In this document: positions 46,293 to 57,000 of the stretch, in pieces
Layout of the letters: each line of letters opens with the position of its first letter
Position numbering within the stretch: the stretch's first letter is position 1
Source of the DNA: Lamellibrachia columna
Taxonomy: Eukaryota; Annelida; Polychaeta; Sabellida; Siboglinidae
Reading direction: 5' to 3'
Length of the DNA: 64,000 nucleotides
NCBI GenBank assembly: GCA_963662155.1
Contig: OY759270.1
Span: 16,235,509 to 16,299,508 of the forward strand
Notes under the pieces: generated by a model
Told to the model about the DNA's origin: nothing
The model's input: the letters and a program-made list of their open reading frames with translations, nothing else
Databases searched by the model: none
Translations under genes and position numbers: made by a program

Positions 46293-46987
46293 GTTCAGCA
46301 TGTTTGAATGCTGAACAACATGTTTGAATGCTGAACAACATGTTTGAATGCTGAACAACATGTTTGAATGCTGAACAACATGTTTGAATGATGAACAACA
46401 TGTTTGAATGATGAACAACATGTTTGAATGCTGAACAACATGTTTGAATGCTGAACAACATGTTTGAATGCTGGACAACATGTTTGAATGCTGAACAACA
46501 TGTTTGAATGATGAACAACATGTTTGAATGATGGACAACATGTTTGAATGATGAACAACATGTTTGAATGCTGAACAACATGTTTGAATGCTGAACAACA
46601 TGTTTGAATGATGAACAACATGTTTGAATGCTGAACAACACATTTGAATGCTGAACAACATGTTTGAATGCTGAACAACATGTTTGAATGCTGAACAACA
46701 TGTTTGAATGATGGACAACATGTTTAAATGATGAACAACATGTTTGAATGATGAACAACATGTTTGAATGCTGAACAACATGTTTGAATGCTGAACAACA
46801 TGTTTGAATGCTGAACAACATGTTTGAATGCTGAACAACATGTTTGAATGATGAACAACATGTTTGAATGATGAACAACATGTTTGAATGCTGAACAACA
46901 TGTTTGAATGTTGAACAACATGTTTGAATGATGGACAACATGTTTAAATGATGAACAACATGTTTGAATGATGAACAACATGTTTGA
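46293..46987 (+). repeat. 20-bp minisatellite, about 35 copies
   Basis: Unit TGTTTGAATGCTGAACAACA with ATG/CTG and GAA/GGA variants. Because 20 is not a multiple of three, all three minus-strand frames stay open, giving NMLFSIQTCCSAFKHVV-type peptides that are repeat artefacts. Blocks of variant units recur (for example the GATGGACAACATGTTTAAAT pair at 46714 and 46931), indicating block duplication. Confidence 0.96.
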
Positions 46988-47041
46988 ATATTATTTAGTA
47001 ATGTGTTATTATTGGACAGCATTGCTGTGTTACGCCAGGTA

Positions 47042-47150
47042 ATGATGGCGCGGTGACTCAATGTTGTGTTACTTGCCTCATGACCAGGAGGTATTGGCTT
47101 TGATCCCAGCAAGTGGTCCAACTTTGTTCATAAAAGTTGGTTTCTTTTCT
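47042..47150 (+). repeat. tRNA-derived SINE (Met-like)
   Basis: ATGGCGCGGTGACTCAATGT (A-box region) is followed by TTGCCTCATGACCAGGAGGT, where CAT sits as the anticodon loop triplet, then TTGGCTTTGATCCCAGC (B box). A T-rich end follows. The helices are imperfect, so it is a SINE and not a functional tRNA. Confidence 0.55.
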
Positions 47151-48085
47151 AACATCAAGTATAGGGGGCCATTCATAAAGTATGTCATGCTCAGAGGGGT
47201 GGGGTGTCTGGGTAAGGGTTATGTATGGAGTGCTACATAGGGTGGTGGGGGGGTCTTGGCAATCATTATGTTGGTTATTAAGTTTTTTGCTTGTCTAACT
47301 GTTGATATAAGACTGATAGAATTTATTGCTATGCCAGTTTTGGAGTATATTTCAACTGAATTGAAGGGAAAAGGAATGCAGACTCTACCATGCATCAGTG
47401 AAGTCTGTAATGACACACAAGGGTTGTTTAAAATATCTTCCTTGCCCCACGTGTCTCTGTACAGGGACACAGAGTTTTTATTTTCTGTAGACCTATTGTC
47501 CCCATCATGGGACATACATGTGCTGCCTGTGTCGAATATTGGTCCATTTGGAAGCGGGTAAACATTTATTCGGATTTACTTATTCTACAGAACCAACCTA
47601 AAGTGACGCAGAGCCGCCGTGAGGTCATCTCTGTCATATTTCCTATAGATTGTTTCACTGTGATCAGAAAACCACAATCAGTTGTTGCATCCTAGTTTAA
47701 TAATAAGACAATTTAAGCCAGTGTTTGGCATTCTAGATTAATGTTTAATTATATTTTTATTATTTTATTTATTAATTAACAACTGACTAATCACTTAAAC
47801 ACTGTATCCTATCACTGAAGCACTGAACAGCACTAACCATGTAGTAGATTAAATTGTGAATTAAATATTTCAAAGTCATATATTCTTGTTTCTCTCCAGT
47901 GCCATATTTATGGTCAAGAATCAAAAGGGGCATGATTGTGTGGAAGGTCTATCTATGGTATTTAACAATATTACTCTTATCATTCTGAACCAAATTGTAT
48001 GGCTAGGGCATGGCCAAGTATACTGCTAATTGCACCTCTGGTTCTCTGCAAGGAAGTTAATGCTTTCCTACCCTTGGCTTACATA
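47151..48085. other. no gene seen
   Basis: Contains GGGGGCCATTCATAAAGTAT (about 47164) and GGGTGGTGGGGGGGTCTTGG (about 47238), probably from an unidentified repeat. The short open frame at 47256-47561 has no recognised domain and no splice context. Confidence 0.35.
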
Positions 48086-48089
48086 ATAA

Positions 48090-48250
48090 TAATAAATAAA
48101 TAATAATAAAAAACTTCTATAGCACCTAAATCCCGAGGAACCCAAGTTCAGAAACAAACCCAAATCATTAAGCGTGATATCATCATCATGTGCAGGGACA
48201 CGCAAAAGTCAATCATCAGAGCATCATACGTGAACAAAGCCTATAGCTGT
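48090..48250 (-). mobile_element. LINE/SINE 3'-end fragment with AATAAT tail
   Basis: On the + strand AATAATAATAAAAAACTTCT then ATAGCACCTAAATCCCGAGG is a diverged copy of the segment at 62615-62700 and of the reverse complement of 55290-55360. The tail orientation places the element on the minus strand. Confidence 0.5.
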
Positions 48251-48691
48251 TGACATGGTGTATAAAACAAAGATTCTAGGTGTACTGATAGATAACAAGC
48301 TCAATTGAAAGACCATATTGACATGATCAAAACCAAATTGTCTAAGAATATTAGCATTATGTACAAAGCAAAATATTTATTAAACTGTTTCTTCCATATG
48401 TAACTTACTGTTGTGAAGTGTGGGGCAACACATATAAAACTAATATTAACGGCATCTATAATTATGTTACAAAAGCAGGCGGTAAGAATTGTGTGTAATG
48501 TCAGTTACCTATATCAGTCAAATGTGTTATTTCTCGAACTGCATGTATTAAAGGTATTCGATTTGATCGAACTAAAAACTGCTATGATAATGTGTAAGGC
48601 TCACAAGAAATACCTGTAAATCAAATATTCATATCTTTAAAAAGTTGTATAAAAATAAAATATATATAAGAAGTATTCATTACTTTTACTA

Positions 48692-48771
<80 letters not shown>

Positions 48772-49057
48772 AAAGATTCAACTGAATTAGATGAGAGTAA
48801 AATGTGTATTTTTTCTTTTCTGTTTTTCTTTTATTTTCAATTTTTATATTGGTATGTAGCATTATGCTAATTGTCTGGTTTGTTGCTATGTAGCGGAGTT
48901 ATCATTTTATTGCATATATTAACAGGAATGAGGAAAGCATTTAATAAGTATGGCACTTCAGCTTTCTCCATTTCCACAAGAAATGTACATGTTGTAGTTG
49001 TAATTAAGCGCATGTACAAATATACCTATGTGGAAATAAACATTCATTCATTCATGT
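48250..49057 (+). mobile_element. decayed LINE C-terminal region
   Basis: Frames read TKILGVLIDNKLN (the post-palm LGV-DxxLxW block), then VWGNTYKTNINGIYNYV-like and SYLYQSNVLFLELHVLKVFD, the usual order downstream of the LINE reverse-transcriptase palm, with several shifts. A (TA)n tract interrupts at 48696. The element probably ends at GGAAATAAACATTCATTCAT (about 49033-49055), an ATTC-type tail. Confidence 0.6.
48696..48768. repeat. (TA)n microsatellite
   Basis: About 72 bp of pure TA inside the LINE relic. Confidence 0.95.
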
Positions 49058-49405
49058 AAAACATATTTAATTATACTTAACAGTATATAGTTGTTCCCAA
49101 TAGGAAAAAACAGAACTTCCCATCCAAGAATTAGACCATTTTTCCATGTCCCTTACTTGTATGTCAATGTCAACCCCCTCCCCCCACCCCATTCCACTAT
49201 GAAATGTCTCACTTTATGTGTCGGACAGTGCTCATGTTTCTACAATTCAGAGTTAGCTAGGGGGGCTCTGTGAGCAAAACCTCAGCTTTCCAGGGGTCCC
49301 CTGTGTGCAGGGACAAAGAGTAGATAAACAGTTTAAATTCCTAAACAGTTACAATGTGTAGCCTCATTAGCCTGGTGAGTTCATGTAGAATGTATCAGTA
49401 CTTAC

Positions 49406-49460
49406 TTGCTGAAGCTGACCTGGTTGTAAACCGCTCCTGGCTGATGTGTAGTTTGTAGAT
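49406..49460 (-). CDS. candidate mini-exon 2 between genes A and B
   Basis: A 55-bp segment with acceptor GTCTGTTAG and donor CAGCAA|GTAAGT. It reads IYKLHISQERFTTRSASA from phase 0 to phase 1. ISQERFTTR aligns with PSQGWFSTR of the segment at 42918-42958, and the DNA is also similar (CAGCCAGG, GGTTTA, ACCAG in register). Two splice-flanked paralogous segments suggest real exons of an unrecognised gene. Confidence 0.33.
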
Positions 49461-49760
49461 CTAACAGACTGACTGTACTTTCACATAAAAGGAATATCAA
49501 CAGTGGTGGTCACTCCATGTGCAGACAAGCCACCTTGAACAGTGACTGTACCAACTGATTAGATCATCCTCTGTGAATGCTGAATCTTGATACTGTAGCC
49601 TGCTCAGTGTGACTCCTACACAGGGTGGGGTTATTTAACATACTAGACTCCCCCAGCATCCTGCTTGGAGCCTGCCTGGCCCATACATTATCACTGGCCT
49701 ATGTGTAAACATGTGACAGCTCAAATTGCTGTTCAGTCAACAGTGCATTGCTAGACTGGT

Positions 49761-49812
49761 GTGTGCGTGTGTGTGCGTGCGTGTGTGCATGCGTGTGTGT
49801 ATGTGCATGCCA
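49761..49812 (+). repeat. GTGTGCGTG-type microsatellite
   Basis: A mixed GTGTGCGTGTGTGTGCGTGC run of about 50 bp. Confidence 0.8.
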
Positions 49813-49844
49813 AAATTAGAGTATTGGCAGAAGATAGTATTAAT

Positions 49845-50262
49845 ATGTAAATCAGCTGCTGCTGTGGAACCTGTGTATTATATGTTATACTTCATTATGT
49901 AAGTCAGCTGCTGCTGTGGAACCTGTGTATTATATGTTATACTTCATTATGTAAGTCAGCTGCTGCTGTGGAACCTGTGTATTATATGTTATACTTCATT
50001 ATGTAAGTCAGCTGCTGCTGTGGAACCTGTGTATTACATGTTATGCTTCATTATGTAAGTCAGCTGCTGCTGTGGAACCTGTGTATTATATGTTATACTT
50101 CATTATGTAAATCAGCTGCTGCTGTGGAACCTGTGTATTACATGTTATGCTTCATTATGCAAGTCAACTGCTGCTGTGGAACCTGTGTATTATATGTTAT
50201 ACTTCATTATGCAAGTCAACTGCTGCTGTGGAACCTGTGTATTATATGTTATACTTCATTAT
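49845..50262 (+). repeat. 52-bp minisatellite, 8 copies
   Basis: Unit TATGTAAGTCAGCTGCTGCT followed by GTGGAACCTGTGTATTATAT and GTTATACTTCAT. Changes are few (AAATCAG, AAGTCAA, TTACATGTTATG variants), so the array is young. Confidence 0.96.
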
Positions 50263-50329
50263 TGAGATGTACTATAAGTTTATTTGGTAAATATATTGGT
50301 GTTAAAAATAGGGGTTTGGTGCAGTGCCC

Positions 50330-50780
50330 TGGGGGATAATTGAGGTGGAGGATGGGGTGGAGAGATGAGGTGGGTGAGGTGGGGGATGAGGTAGCTAGAG
50401 GTAATAAGATGGGGTGAGGGGGGTGAGGTGGAGTGAGGCAGGGTAAGGTGGGAGATGAGATGGGGGATGGGGTGGGTGAAGTAGGGGGAAGAAGTGGGGG
50501 TGGGCTGGGGATGAGGAACATGGAGTGTGATGGGGGATGAGGTGAGAGATGAGGTGGGGGTGAGGTAGGGTGAATAACATAGGGGTGAAGTAGGGGATGA
50601 GGGAGGAGTGAGGTGAGAGATGAGATGGGGAGGAAGTGTGATGATATGGGGAATGAGGTCGGAATTGATTGAGGTAGGGGGTGAGATGGTGGTGGGGTGA
50701 ACGAGGGATGAAGTGAAGTTGAGGTAGTGGGGTAAGGTGGGGAACCAGATTGGGTTAGGTGTAATATGAGGTGGGGTTCT
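50330..50780 (+). repeat. purine-rich GGGGTGAGGT strand-asymmetric tract
   Basis: About 430 bp with very few C on the plus strand, made of irregular GGGGATGAGGTGGGGTGAGG-like motifs. The minus-strand Pro/Ser/His-rich frame across it is a consequence of composition. Runs of three or more G at short spacing make G-quadruplex or triplex structure plausible. Confidence 0.85.
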
Positions 50781-51141
50781 CCACTACCATAACACAAGTC
50801 ACAGTCCCATGAGTCACACACTTGATAGATAACTTTTCCAACCGTTGTTTGCCAAATTTCAGGTTGTGGCAATGTTTTTATATTGCACATACAGCTGTGA
50901 GTTTAGCCAAATTAATTAATCATTTTAAGTTACTTGTACTTTTAGGAAACATTTATGAATATGTGTTTTCTAACATTTGTAATAATATGCTGTAACCAGC
51001 TCCAATACAATGCAATGTTACGTAATCAAATAATTGTCTATCTCGGTCATGTTGATATGAATTATTATTAGATGGGGTCAGCCTGGTCAGATCACTATTT
51101 GTTTTCCAATTGGTGACAATGTTAATGGTTTTTAATGCTGT

Positions 51142-51427
51142 TCACAAATTTGTGTTTTGAATATTCTGAAAATCAACTATGTTAATATTCATTCTTTCAT
51201 CAAAATACTGTACAAAATTTGGCAACTGTGCCATTTTTTCTCCAGAAAGCAACAAACAAAATGCTTCCATTAAATGATATCCAAAACAACTACTACAGCA
51301 TGTCTTTGTGTCTTCATGCACAAGATACTCTAAAATCACTGACATGTGTGTATGTTGCCAGCTATCCACAAGAAATTTTAATCTTGACAGAGCATAAGTG
51401 TCGTAATCTTCAAATATTGCCATACCC
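51142..51427 (-). CDS. hypothetical terminal exon, 93+ codons
   Basis: A strong acceptor (TTTTTTTAACAG) precedes a frame entered in phase 2: GMAIFEDYDTYALSRLKF, SVILEYLVHEDTKTCCSS, CFGYHLMEAFCLLLSG, NFVQYFDERMNINIVDF, then a stop at 51142. The composition is protein-like, without repeats. The phase matches the TM exons of genes A, B and C (all end in phase 2), so it could be an alternative last exon of gene A or the end of a separate gene. No family recognised. Confidence 0.35.
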
Positions 51428-51499
51428 CTGTTAAAAAAATTTATTTACAGGCAACAAAAAGTTGCCAAAGGGGAGTATCATCTCAAAATCCCTGGCACT

Positions 51500-53377
51500 T
51501 CATTCGTGTGACATCAACCCAGAAGTAAAACAGTGGCCCGTACCCAGACCTTTGATTGGCAAACATGCACCATGAGTCATGAGAACGCTGCTAAAAAGTG
51601 TTTGTATTATTACATCTTGATTTTGTTGTAATTTGCATTCATGAGTATCTGTACTGCATAAAAATGTACCGCAAACACATGCCAAGTTTCATATTTATTG
51701 TCATGAGTACAATAGCACATAAAAAAATTATTGGCTTTGTTACATAATACATTGAAAGAGCTAAAATATATTGATATGTACACAGTGCTACACACATACA
51801 GGCCTGTATATGTTTACATACAATTGTATGTATACTATGTCAGAAGATTCATGAACTTTTCCTGGCTTGAAAAGTTGTACATTTTGTGTACAGCTTGTAA
51901 TCATGAAATGGCTATTTGAAGGGTATCAAGAACTATAGATATGTAAAACAAAAATGTATGCGACTACCTATTTCAAGATAGTGAAATACTAATACTCCTC
52001 TCAGTAATAGAGGAGTATTATTATTGTCAATTACAAACCTTTAACTTTCAACTTGTCAATGCAGTCACATAACTTTTATGTACTTCATGAATATTAGTAT
52101 GTCTACATGTGTACTAGAACAATAATAATTGTCTACAAAAACATTCTATGTACAGATATACAGATATATGGTACAAATATACTAGACCCACCTTGGTCAT
52201 TCCATTAGGAATCCATACAAGACATACATGCTACCAACAAACTGGTGATATATGGCATGGATACTTCCGTTTAGTTAATAATTACATTATTACTGACAGT
52301 TACAAATATTTAACTGTCAACTTGTCAATGCAGTCTCATAACAGTTATGTAATAATGAATATTAGTATATCTAATTGTCCGTATGTGTATTAGAACAACA
52401 CTTGTCTACAATAACATTCTATGTACAAGTATATACATAGGCATATAACTATTTTAGATTCCTCTACCTTTCTAGATGTTAACTACCTTATGTACATTCA
52501 TGATTATATTAGACCCACATACTCTAGTTAATGATCATACCCGAGCTCAGACAACAATATTGTGAGAAATGAGGTCTGTATTCCCCATCCATTCCATCCC
52601 ACTTCCTCTTAGGCAGTCACGACGTTTTCCTTGTTGAGGCACTGACCTGACCTCAGTACTGATATACACATTGTACCACGTTCTAATACATAGAGAAACA
52701 TCTACACACTGTACTTCATTGCATCCATAGAAAAGTGTGCTCAAAACCTCTTGGCAGTGATCTGTGCTTGAATAAAGCATCCTACTACTTAATCATTAAG
52801 CTTATATGTGGAAAAAATTATTACAATACACACTAACCACAAGCTGGTGGTATATGGTATGCTTCCATTTAGTTAACAAGATCGTGATCTAGCTTTAACA
52901 TCAGAGCCAACACACCAGCTGAATAGCAGTTGCTAAGAAACTTTGATAAAATCAGTTGTCATGATTCGAGCAGTTTATATATAGCCAGTGCTGTGACTGA
53001 TACCCAGTCTTATGCATTGATTAGATATGACATCATGACGTTTTCTTATACACAATTCCCAAACTTCCTGTTAACAACGAACATAATTTCCCTGTTACAA
53101 AATTGTCTGCTATTCACAGGGTTTACTTATTTAAAAATATTGCACACCTTGCACACAGAAAAACTATAGACATAAATCACAAAATGTTGCGTTGGAAGAA
53201 CTTAAAAAAATTGCATACCTTATGGGGATTGTGTTATATATAAAACGTTTTTGTTTGCATTGGAATTATTCTGTTTTGCATCATAGCCATAAAATAAAAC
53301 AAGTTGAATGCAGCCCTTCATTGAAATAATTGGATTATGAGAATCATAATCATTTCTCCTACAAGCCTTCATAGCCA
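51500..53377. other. no gene seen; diverged internal duplication
   Basis: The segment about 52015-52160 (TTAACTTTCAACTTGTCAAT, TTCTATGTACA) resembles 52305-52430 (TTTAACTGTCAACTTGTCAA, TTCTATGTACA), and the CAAACTGGTGATATATGGCA region (52240) resembles 52840, an old duplication. No coding exon seen. Confidence 0.4.
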
Positions 53378-53575
53378 TCACTGTTCATACTTTTCCTTGT
53401 TCTCTGCCATTGGAACCATATCAAATTTACAGTTACTTATTTCTGCAATAATTCCTTCATAATTTTAAATCTCCACCATGGCAGCTGTATCAGATTTAAC
53501 ATTACTTTCTCCTGATGGAATTGCTTCGTAAGTTTAATTATCTACCATTACGTCACCATTATATTTACCATTGCC
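53378..53575 (-). pseudogene. decayed tail repeats directly after the gene A stop
   Basis: Reading on in frame past the gene A stop gives further copies of the tail repeat without any indel: DVMVDN*TYEAIPSG, AAMVEI*NYEGI and MAENKEKYEQ, ending in TGA at 53380-53378. Three in-frame TAA codons, counting gene A's own stop, lie where the intact repeats have Glu (GAA) or an acidic residue. Either gene A's tail was once longer by two to three repeats, or stop-codon readthrough extends it today. Confidence 0.7.
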
Positions 53576-54083
53576 TTATCCTGATGGAATTCCTTCATAA
53601 TTTTCATTCTCCACCATTGCAACACCATCAGATTTACTATCACCAGGTGGAACTCTTTCATAATCTTCATTTTCCACCATTTCAACACCATCATTACCAT
53701 TACCTGCAACAAATTCTTCATAGTCATCATTCTCCACCATTACAACCTCACCAGGTTGACCCAAGGTTTTTCCTCCCACAATTCCTTCATAATCTTCATT
53801 CTCCACCATTACTACATCTGCTGGTTTGACATCTTTCTGTACCTGTCCTGCATTCATAGCTGGTCCTTTGACGGTACTGTACGGACCATCCATTGAAACA
53901 TCATCAAGTTCATTGACCTGTGGTTTGTGATCCGGCTTGTCCAGTGTCTTAATATCCATGTAGCCATCGTCCTTGTCATTGTACGGGTTAGGTTTGGCTC
54001 CTGCCTGCATCTCTTTGGAAGCAATACCAGCCGCTCTAGTTTTCTCTGCATCTTCAGTCACCTCTCTTTTGCGTCGGCATACT
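53576..54083 (-). CDS. gene A exon 5: cytoplasmic tail with YE repeats
   Basis: The acceptor is AATTGTTCAG; TAA at 53578-53576. After VCRRKREVTEDAEKTRAAG come YND, YMDI and YSTV motifs, then four repeats of V[EAV]MVEN[ED][DN]YE. The repeat DNA (about 50-60 bp units) runs on past the stop codon. Confidence 0.9.
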
Positions 54084-57000
54084 CTGAACAATTAAACACA
54101 TTCATGGTTGATTGCATTTGTCTTATTCAGTCTAAATAGGCTGTGGTACATCCATGTGAGTCTGTTCCACAGATGTGAACAGGACTTTATGTTATTTCTA
54201 CCTTAATCCCTCTATCCGCTCTTATTCACTCCCTCCGGCATCCCTCCCATGTTCACAACCTCTCTCCCTCTCTTGCTTTCTACACATGCGCACTAGACCT
54301 GTTAAGCACCAGACTTGTTAAGCACCAGACCTGTTAAGTACCAGACCTGTTAAGTACCAGACCTGTCAAGTTTCTGAAATTACAAAACTGGAGATTTGTG
54401 CGTGATGCAGAATCACAAGTCAAGCCACCAAATGAACACTTGATTTGATTCAATGTTTGCAGACCACATGATAATTCCATCCAATTAAAATGTATATTGC
54501 ATGATTCTGGTGGCAAGAGAATTCAAAAATATGCAACGACACAAATATTAACAGTGTTGCTATTCGGAAAGTTTCCGCCACAACGGAAATGGGGAAATAT
54601 TTGTTTCTAAAAATGGAGCATGGCCAGAAACTTTGGGGGAAACTGCATAAACAACGAGAAGAATCATGAAAAACAGGAGATTTCATTTCCTGCGTGGGAG
54701 AACTGGAGATGGGTCCCAAAAGCTGGAGCCTCCCACCAGAAATGGGAGACTTAACTTAGTAGGCTTGACTATTGCAATTCCTTATATCATAATATTGCTC
54801 TTAAGGATATCATGAAACCTCAGCATGTGCAGAATTGCGTTACAAGGGTAGCTACTAAATCACCTCGTTTCTTACACTCGATACCACTTCTAAAATATCT
54901 ACATTGGCTACCGATTCGACATCGCATTATTTTCAAGATTTGCACTATTACCTATCAAGCACTTTCATCTGGGCAACCAGCATATTTACATTCACTGCTC
55001 ACTCCCACAAAAAGGCTAGGCAGCTTCGATCATCTATTTCACATTCACTTTTTATTCCTAGAATTAAGACAAACATTTAACTAGAGCTTTCTCAGTTGCT
55101 GCACCTACTTTGTGGAACTCATTACCTGTCAGTGTTAAGTCATGTGAAGATATATCAACATTTCGGCGTCATCTAAAAACCTACCTATTTCACCTGGCCT
55201 ATCCTCCTTAACTCCTCAGCGCACCACCAACACTGTTGATGATTCGGAATTGAATTTTTATTAAGATTTGCCTAACACTTTGGTATTTGGTGAGCTGCTG
55301 AGCTTGGTTTTCTGAGGATTTTGGCGCTACAGAAGTCTTATTTATTTTATTGTATTGTATTAGCAGGTCTGATGCGCGCATGCATAGACGTTCACACAAA
55401 TACACACGTTCATATTTAAACATTATGCCAGATATTTAACTAATTTTAGCTATGATTTTTTTATAATACTGGAATTAACTATGAAAATAAAGACATTTTA
55501 AAGATTTTATATATAAATATTGACTAGCGTATCAGTATTGGATTTCCATATAATCAGTAATTTTGATGTCATACATCAATCAGATATAATGATTTTTATT
55601 AGGTGCAGTACCATATGATACTGTGGAATTTCTACAGTGTAACTAGTGTCCATGGTATTTATAAAATTGTTGTTTCATGAAAAAGTTACCATGGCAAGAT
55701 AATTTAGCAAATTTCATTAGTTTGCATCTTGATAAAATTATATATTTGCAGCATATGGTACTCACCTGAATACAACCAGGACAGCAATGACAGTAATCAC
55801 GATGGCACCAACCAGGCCCGCAATCAGCCCAATGATGAGTCCTGAAAGAATACAAATGTAAGCTGAATAATGGTCTTCATCTGCACAGTTGTTGCAGTTG
55901 GTAAGAATAACATAGATGGATCAACAATTGAATGGAGAGATGAAGGGGTGGAACAGGCTCATTATATTACTCTAGAAGGCCAATTGTTGTGATAGAATAC
56001 AAATCTTTATCATTGTACTTTGGATTCTTCATTTGCAGTAGTGCAATAACTAAGGTAATCTGTGTTTTTATTCTGTTTGCAGACTTATTAAACTTATTAA
56101 ATTATTATTAAAATGTTTTCATTAAAGCAAAGCAAAAGTCATGGTTTTTCTGCCTATGTACCTATAAGAGTTACTAAAGCAACCATTTGTAACTACAATT
56201 AAGAATATCACGCCAGTGGTTTAGTAGGAAAATACAAAACATCTTACTTTGCATTGGCCATGCCATACTGTTAGATATATAGATGTTAGATATATAATAT
56301 AATATGTTCGTATACACCTATTCCTATTCTTGCCAATTGGATATGACCATGCTATTTGCATCCAACCACAACTTATGTAACATATTTTGGTCTTTGTTTA
56401 CTAAACAAGTCTTCTTTCTGGCAAAATAACACGTTTGTTTGAGACTTTGCTTTGATTCTGTGTATGCTGGCATTCCTTAATATGTCACTTTAGTCTAGGT
56501 TACCCCCTTTTCATAGAACTGTTGCTGGTTAACATGTCAGCCCTCAGTCATTCAGAGAAATGATCGGAATCTCCAACTTTTAGAATACATTTTGAGAAAC
56601 CACTGGCATGATATTCTTGATTTTAGTTGCACATGGTTAGTTTTTATTATGCATAGCCCCAAAACCATGACTTTTGTTTCGCCCTAATTTATTCTGGCAG
56701 ATCATACTTGTATAAAAATTTTATCACACAGACAGATGGACATTTCCATTGATTGACATTTCTTGTGAATGTGGCATGGCGGTCTACTTCTGTTTGAAAG
56801 AAATCCATGGCATCACAATGATTTCTGCCAGTTACATAATTAGCTTTACAGTAGTTACCATTTGAAGTGTCTGATGTGCTGTTGGCTCCTGTTTGTCCTT
56901 CATTTCCTGATGTGTTTCTGTTTTCCAGTTGCATATGTTCATCTTGATTTCCTGCTCCTGCTTTTTCTGACTTGTCACCAGAATCTGGATTGATTGTTGT

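Noticed and set aside
46293..46987. CRISPR-like array
   Set aside because: There are no unique spacers; it is a plain head-to-tail minisatellite in a eukaryotic genome.
46207..47121. 304-codon frame with QTCCSAFKHVV repeats
   Set aside because: Product of the 20-bp minisatellite; all three frames are open in the same way, so there is no coding signal.
50249..50890. 213-codon Pro/Ser/His-rich minus-strand frame
   Set aside because: Caused by the purine-rich plus strand; low complexity with no exon boundaries.
53515..53829. Plus-strand His/Leu-rich 104-codon frame
   Set aside because: Antisense of the gene A tail repeats.
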